A stretch of 51,664 nt of DNA from Alistipes sp. CAG:435 (GTDB taxonomy: Bacteria > Bacteroidota > Bacteroidia > Bacteroidales > UBA932). The stretch covers positions 23,555 to 75,218 of the forward strand of contig FR893165.1 in NCBI GenBank assembly GCA_000433355.1, given 5' to 3'. Of this stretch, positions 49,302 to 51,664 are shown one piece after another. Below the pieces are notes generated by a model. That model had not been told where the DNA came from and ran no database searches. It saw only the letters and a list, made by a program, of their open reading frames with translations. Position numbers and translations under genes: made by a program. The stretch's first letter is position 1; every line of letters begins with the position of its first letter.

Positions 49302-51584
49302 ATGAAATCCATTAAAGCCCTCGCGGCCGTAGCCTTGGCATCTTCTCTTTTTATAGGATGTGAAGAAGAAGAGCACTTTGGCATAGACTCATCCAAACCG
49401 GCACCGAAGGAATTCACTTATGATGAAGACAATTCATCGGAAACATCCATTTCAGTCTACTGGGACGACGCCAGCATGATTGAGGCTGGAGCGACCAGCG
49501 CGACCGTCCAGCTTACCACAGAACTCAACAACGGCGACAATTACAACAACAGCGTCACCCACACCATCGTTTACAGCGACGAAAAGGTAAAGGTCAAAAA
49601 CGCCACGACTTTCACAGGCCTGAAAAAGTTCAGCCAGTATTACATCAGAATCAGAGCCAACTATCCAAGATCCGTATTCTCTGACTGGGTATATATCGCT
49701 CAAGACAACGAGCCTGTCCAACTTGTTCTCGGCTACGGGTTCGTAAAGCCTGATTTTGTCGGCATTCCTAATCTTGCGGCGACTCCGCTTGCTGACGCCA
49801 TTACTTTGAAATGGGACCCTTGCGTGAACGCTGTCAAATATGTCGTGGAATACAAACTCGCTTCCGCTTCTGACTGGACAACAATAGAGACAGAGGAGAC
49901 AGCGCTTAAGATTTCAGACCTTACAGACAAGACAAAGTATAACGTGAGAGCCAAGTCTCTCAATAAGGACGGCAAGGAATCCGAATATTCCGAGACTCTT
50001 GACATCACCACACTTGAAAAGGCTGCATTCCCTAAGGACATAGCGACAGCCGATGAGTTCGTCAAACTCTTTAACGGAAAGGAACTAACCACAGCTGATG
50101 CCACGAGTGTTGTCAACCTGACCGCAGACATCGACCTTACGGGGAAGACAATCCCGACTTGCGCGACATTCCCTGGAATCTTCAACGGTAACAACCACAG
50201 CATCAAGAACTGGAAGGGAACCGCTCCTTTGTTCACTGAAGTCGGCACCGTCAAGGATCTTGTCATTGACGCGTCATGCTCGTTCGTTCCGACGGCTTCC
50301 GAATTCGGAATCATTGCCATAAGGAACAAGGGTGAGCTCACCAACGTGACAAACAAGGCGAACATCACAATGAGCGCCGACGCCTTTGACGACGCCGTCA
50401 TCTGTGGAGCCCTTGTCGCTGAAGGTCTGGCCGACATCACCGATTGCCACAACACCGGCAACATCACAGTGACAGCTCAGACATCAATGAAGGGTGCGGC
50501 CGTCGCCGGCATCGCCGGATATCTCAAGGCGACAATGAAAGACTGCTCAAACGAAGGGACGATAAGTGCCTCATGCGCCTTTGTCAACGGCGCTTCGACT
50601 ATTGTCGATGTGAAGAACTGCGCACCTTCAGTAGGCGGTCTTGTCGCTTACGGCGGCAATGATGAAAACGGACAGTTCGCTGTGACGAATTGCGTGAACA
50701 AAGGCAAGGTATCTCTTGTGAACACATCTATTGACTCAGTAACGGAAAACGTGAAGAGACAGGATGTCGGAGGTATTGCCGGAGCGTCCAACGGTGACAT
50801 CACTAATTGTCACAACTACGGCGAGGTTTACGCGAAACTTGCTTCCAGCAATGGTTCTGCCATGTCCGGAAATGAGGCGATTGTTCTAGCAGGTGGCATC
50901 ACAGGAGGAGATTACTTCGCCGTGGGACAGATCAAGTCGAACATCACAGGCTGTACCAACGAAGGTCCGATCAACGTGTTCTCTGATGCGTCAAAGTCCA
51001 ATTCAGCAGTAGGCGGAATCGTGGGCTGGCCAGGAAAAGAGGCTAAGCAAAGCACATGCACGAAAGACTGTGTCAACAAGGGTGACATTACCATTAGCGG
51101 AACTGTTAAGGTTCGCGCAGGTGGAGTTCAGGGAGGTACCGGCAACATGGACAACTGTACAAACGAAGGTGAGATCATCTTCGAATCCGGCGACAAGGCC
51201 AGCGTTATCGGCAGCCTCTGCGGTTTCCACTCTCAAGGCAACACCATAGAGACCTGCAAGGCTTTCGGAAAAGTGACCGCCATGGCAACTGTTGATGGCA
51301 TCGGAGGCCTTATCGGAAACATCGGAAACGCCGCTCACAACACAGGAAACGGTTGTGTCGTGGATTGCGTGATTTCCGGCGGAGCCGAGGACACAAGAGG
51401 TCTTGTGATTGGTAAATTCAACGGTAAGACGAAGAACATCACTCTTGGAGAGACCAGCCCGATCAAAGTATCCGGATCTGTTGAAGGGACCAAGATTGAC
51501 GCCGGCAACTTCGCTAATTTTGTACATGGAACCACAAACTACACAGAGGGTGTACATGTAATCAACGCTGTCTTCGGCAAATAA
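49302..51584 (+). CDS. Surface lipoprotein with two Fn3-like domains and GLUG-like Cys-ladder repeats
   Basis: 760 residues. Lipobox LFIGC (Cys20) followed by acidic EEEEHFG, typical of surface-exported lipoproteins. Two Fn3-like domains (about 30-140, 145-245). From about 250 a beta-helix-like region with about ten repeats of the form I-x-[N/D]-C-x-N-x-G-x-[IV] (for example ITDCHNTGNI, VTNCVNKGKV, ITGCTNEGPI, MDNCTNEGEI), each with a Cys and each followed by a GG-I-[AV]-G turn. Probable surface adhesin or ligand-binding protein of the neighbouring SusCD system. ATG 49302 gives a standard lipoprotein signal. Confidence 0.78.
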   Translation: MKSIKALAAVALASSLFIGCEEEEHFGIDSSKPAPKEFTYDEDNSSETSISVYWDDASMIEAGATSATVQLTTELNNGDNYNNSVTHTIVYSDEKVKVKNATTFTGLKKFSQYYIRIRANYPRSVFSDWVYIAQDNEPVQLVLGYGFVKPDFVGIPNLAATPLADAITLKWDPCVNAVKYVVEYKLASASDWTTIETEETALKISDLTDKTKYNVRAKSLNKDGKESEYSETLDITTLEKAAFPKDIATADEFVKLFNGKELTTADATSVVNLTADIDLTGKTIPTCATFPGIFNGNNHSIKNWKGTAPLFTEVGTVKDLVIDASCSFVPTASEFGIIAIRNKGELTNVTNKANITMSADAFDDAVICGALVAEGLADITDCHNTGNITVTAQTSMKGAAVAGIAGYLKATMKDCSNEGTISASCAFVNGASTIVDVKNCAPSVGGLVAYGGNDENGQFAVTNCVNKGKVSLVNTSIDSVTENVKRQDVGGIAGASNGDITNCHNYGEVYAKLASSNGSAMSGNEAIVLAGGITGGDYFAVGQIKSNITGCTNEGPINVFSDASKSNSAVGGIVGWPGKEAKQSTCTKDCVNKGDITISGTVKVRAGGVQGGTGNMDNCTNEGEIIFESGDKASVIGSLCGFHSQGNTIETCKAFGKVTAMATVDGIGGLIGNIGNAAHNTGNGCVVDCVISGGAEDTRGLVIGKFNGKTKNITLGETSPIKVSGSVEGTKIDAGNFANFVHGTTNYTEGVHVINAVFGK

Positions 51585-51605
51585 TCCGAACACGCTGATA
51601 TTCAC

Positions 51606-51644
51606 AAGGGGGATGGCCAACTCTGGTCATTCCCTTTTCTTTTT
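51606..51644 (+). terminator. Rho-independent terminator after the lipoprotein gene
   Basis: GGGGGATGGCCA (51608-51619) and TGGTCATTCCC (51624-51634) form a stem with G-U pairs and one bulge, followed by TTTTCTTTTT. The window ends 20 nt later. Confidence 0.75.
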
Positions 51645-51664
51645 GCCATCAACACTGGTTGTGG

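Overview
The window looks like the chromosome of a member of the Bacteroidota, probably order Bacteroidales. I infer this from a SusC/SusD pair, a PorV-like outer-membrane protein, Bacteroidota-specific families (DUF2723, DUF4271, DUF4293, an N-acetylglucosamine-type NagB/PIG-L fusion) and repeated promoters of the Bacteroidota type (TTTG, about 20 nt, then TAnnTTTG). GC content by eye is a little over half for most of the window and lower from about 40.9 to 49 kb. No rRNA, CRISPR array, phage or transposase is visible. There is one tRNA, tRNA-Leu(CAA).

Layout. 0-1.2 kb: a 23-bp tandem repeat array, then a PorV-like barrel. 1.3-3.9 kb (minus): small membrane protein, split ThrE-type exporter and a LysR regulator, with coupled stop/start overlaps. 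3.9-9.5 kb: a large DUF2723 membrane protein divergent from a SUI1-DUF4271-hemD-rnpA-yidD run. 9.5-11.8 kb: DUF4293, a nucleoside phosphorylase and a membrane LytTR regulator. 12.0-16.4 kb: fabH-fabK-fabF-fabZ and a pseudouridine synthase. 16.4-23.2 kb (minus): AraC regulator, then an SPOR lipoprotein - degenerate M28/TonB protein - leuS - yitT run. 23.2-26.5 kb: a PycB-like carboxyltransferase, a UDG-superfamily protein, a 52-bp hairpin repeat array and tRNA-Leu. 26.9-31.8 kb: zinc metallopeptidase, NagB-like/PIG-L fusion, nagB and a secreted esterase. 32.0-39.1 kb: purL, purC, cysS, rpe. 39.1-51.6 kb: a polysaccharide-utilisation-like locus with susC, susD, two tandem metallophosphoesterases, a secreted glycerophosphodiesterase and a divergent surface lipoprotein with Fn3 and Cys-ladder repeats.

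Most genes are housekeeping (fatty-acid elongation, purine synthesis, aminoacylation, heme, RNase P). The accessory interest is in the 39-51.6 kb locus, which pairs a SusCD importer with three phosphoester-cleaving enzymes and so suggests capture of a phosphorylated ligand, and in proteins that keep an enzyme fold but have lost key residues (M28, the NagB-like domain, the PycB biotinyl domain).

The most unusual signal is not a gene. The AT hexamer GAATAT (or ATATTC) occurs about 125-130 times by hand count, roughly six times what base composition predicts. It lies in all reading frames and between genes, and Glu-Tyr dipeptides are almost always written GAA TAT upstream of 39 kb. The bias fades across the SusCD locus. 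Several families of short palindromic repeats also sit at gene ends, and one family lies in frame inside a secreted esterase.
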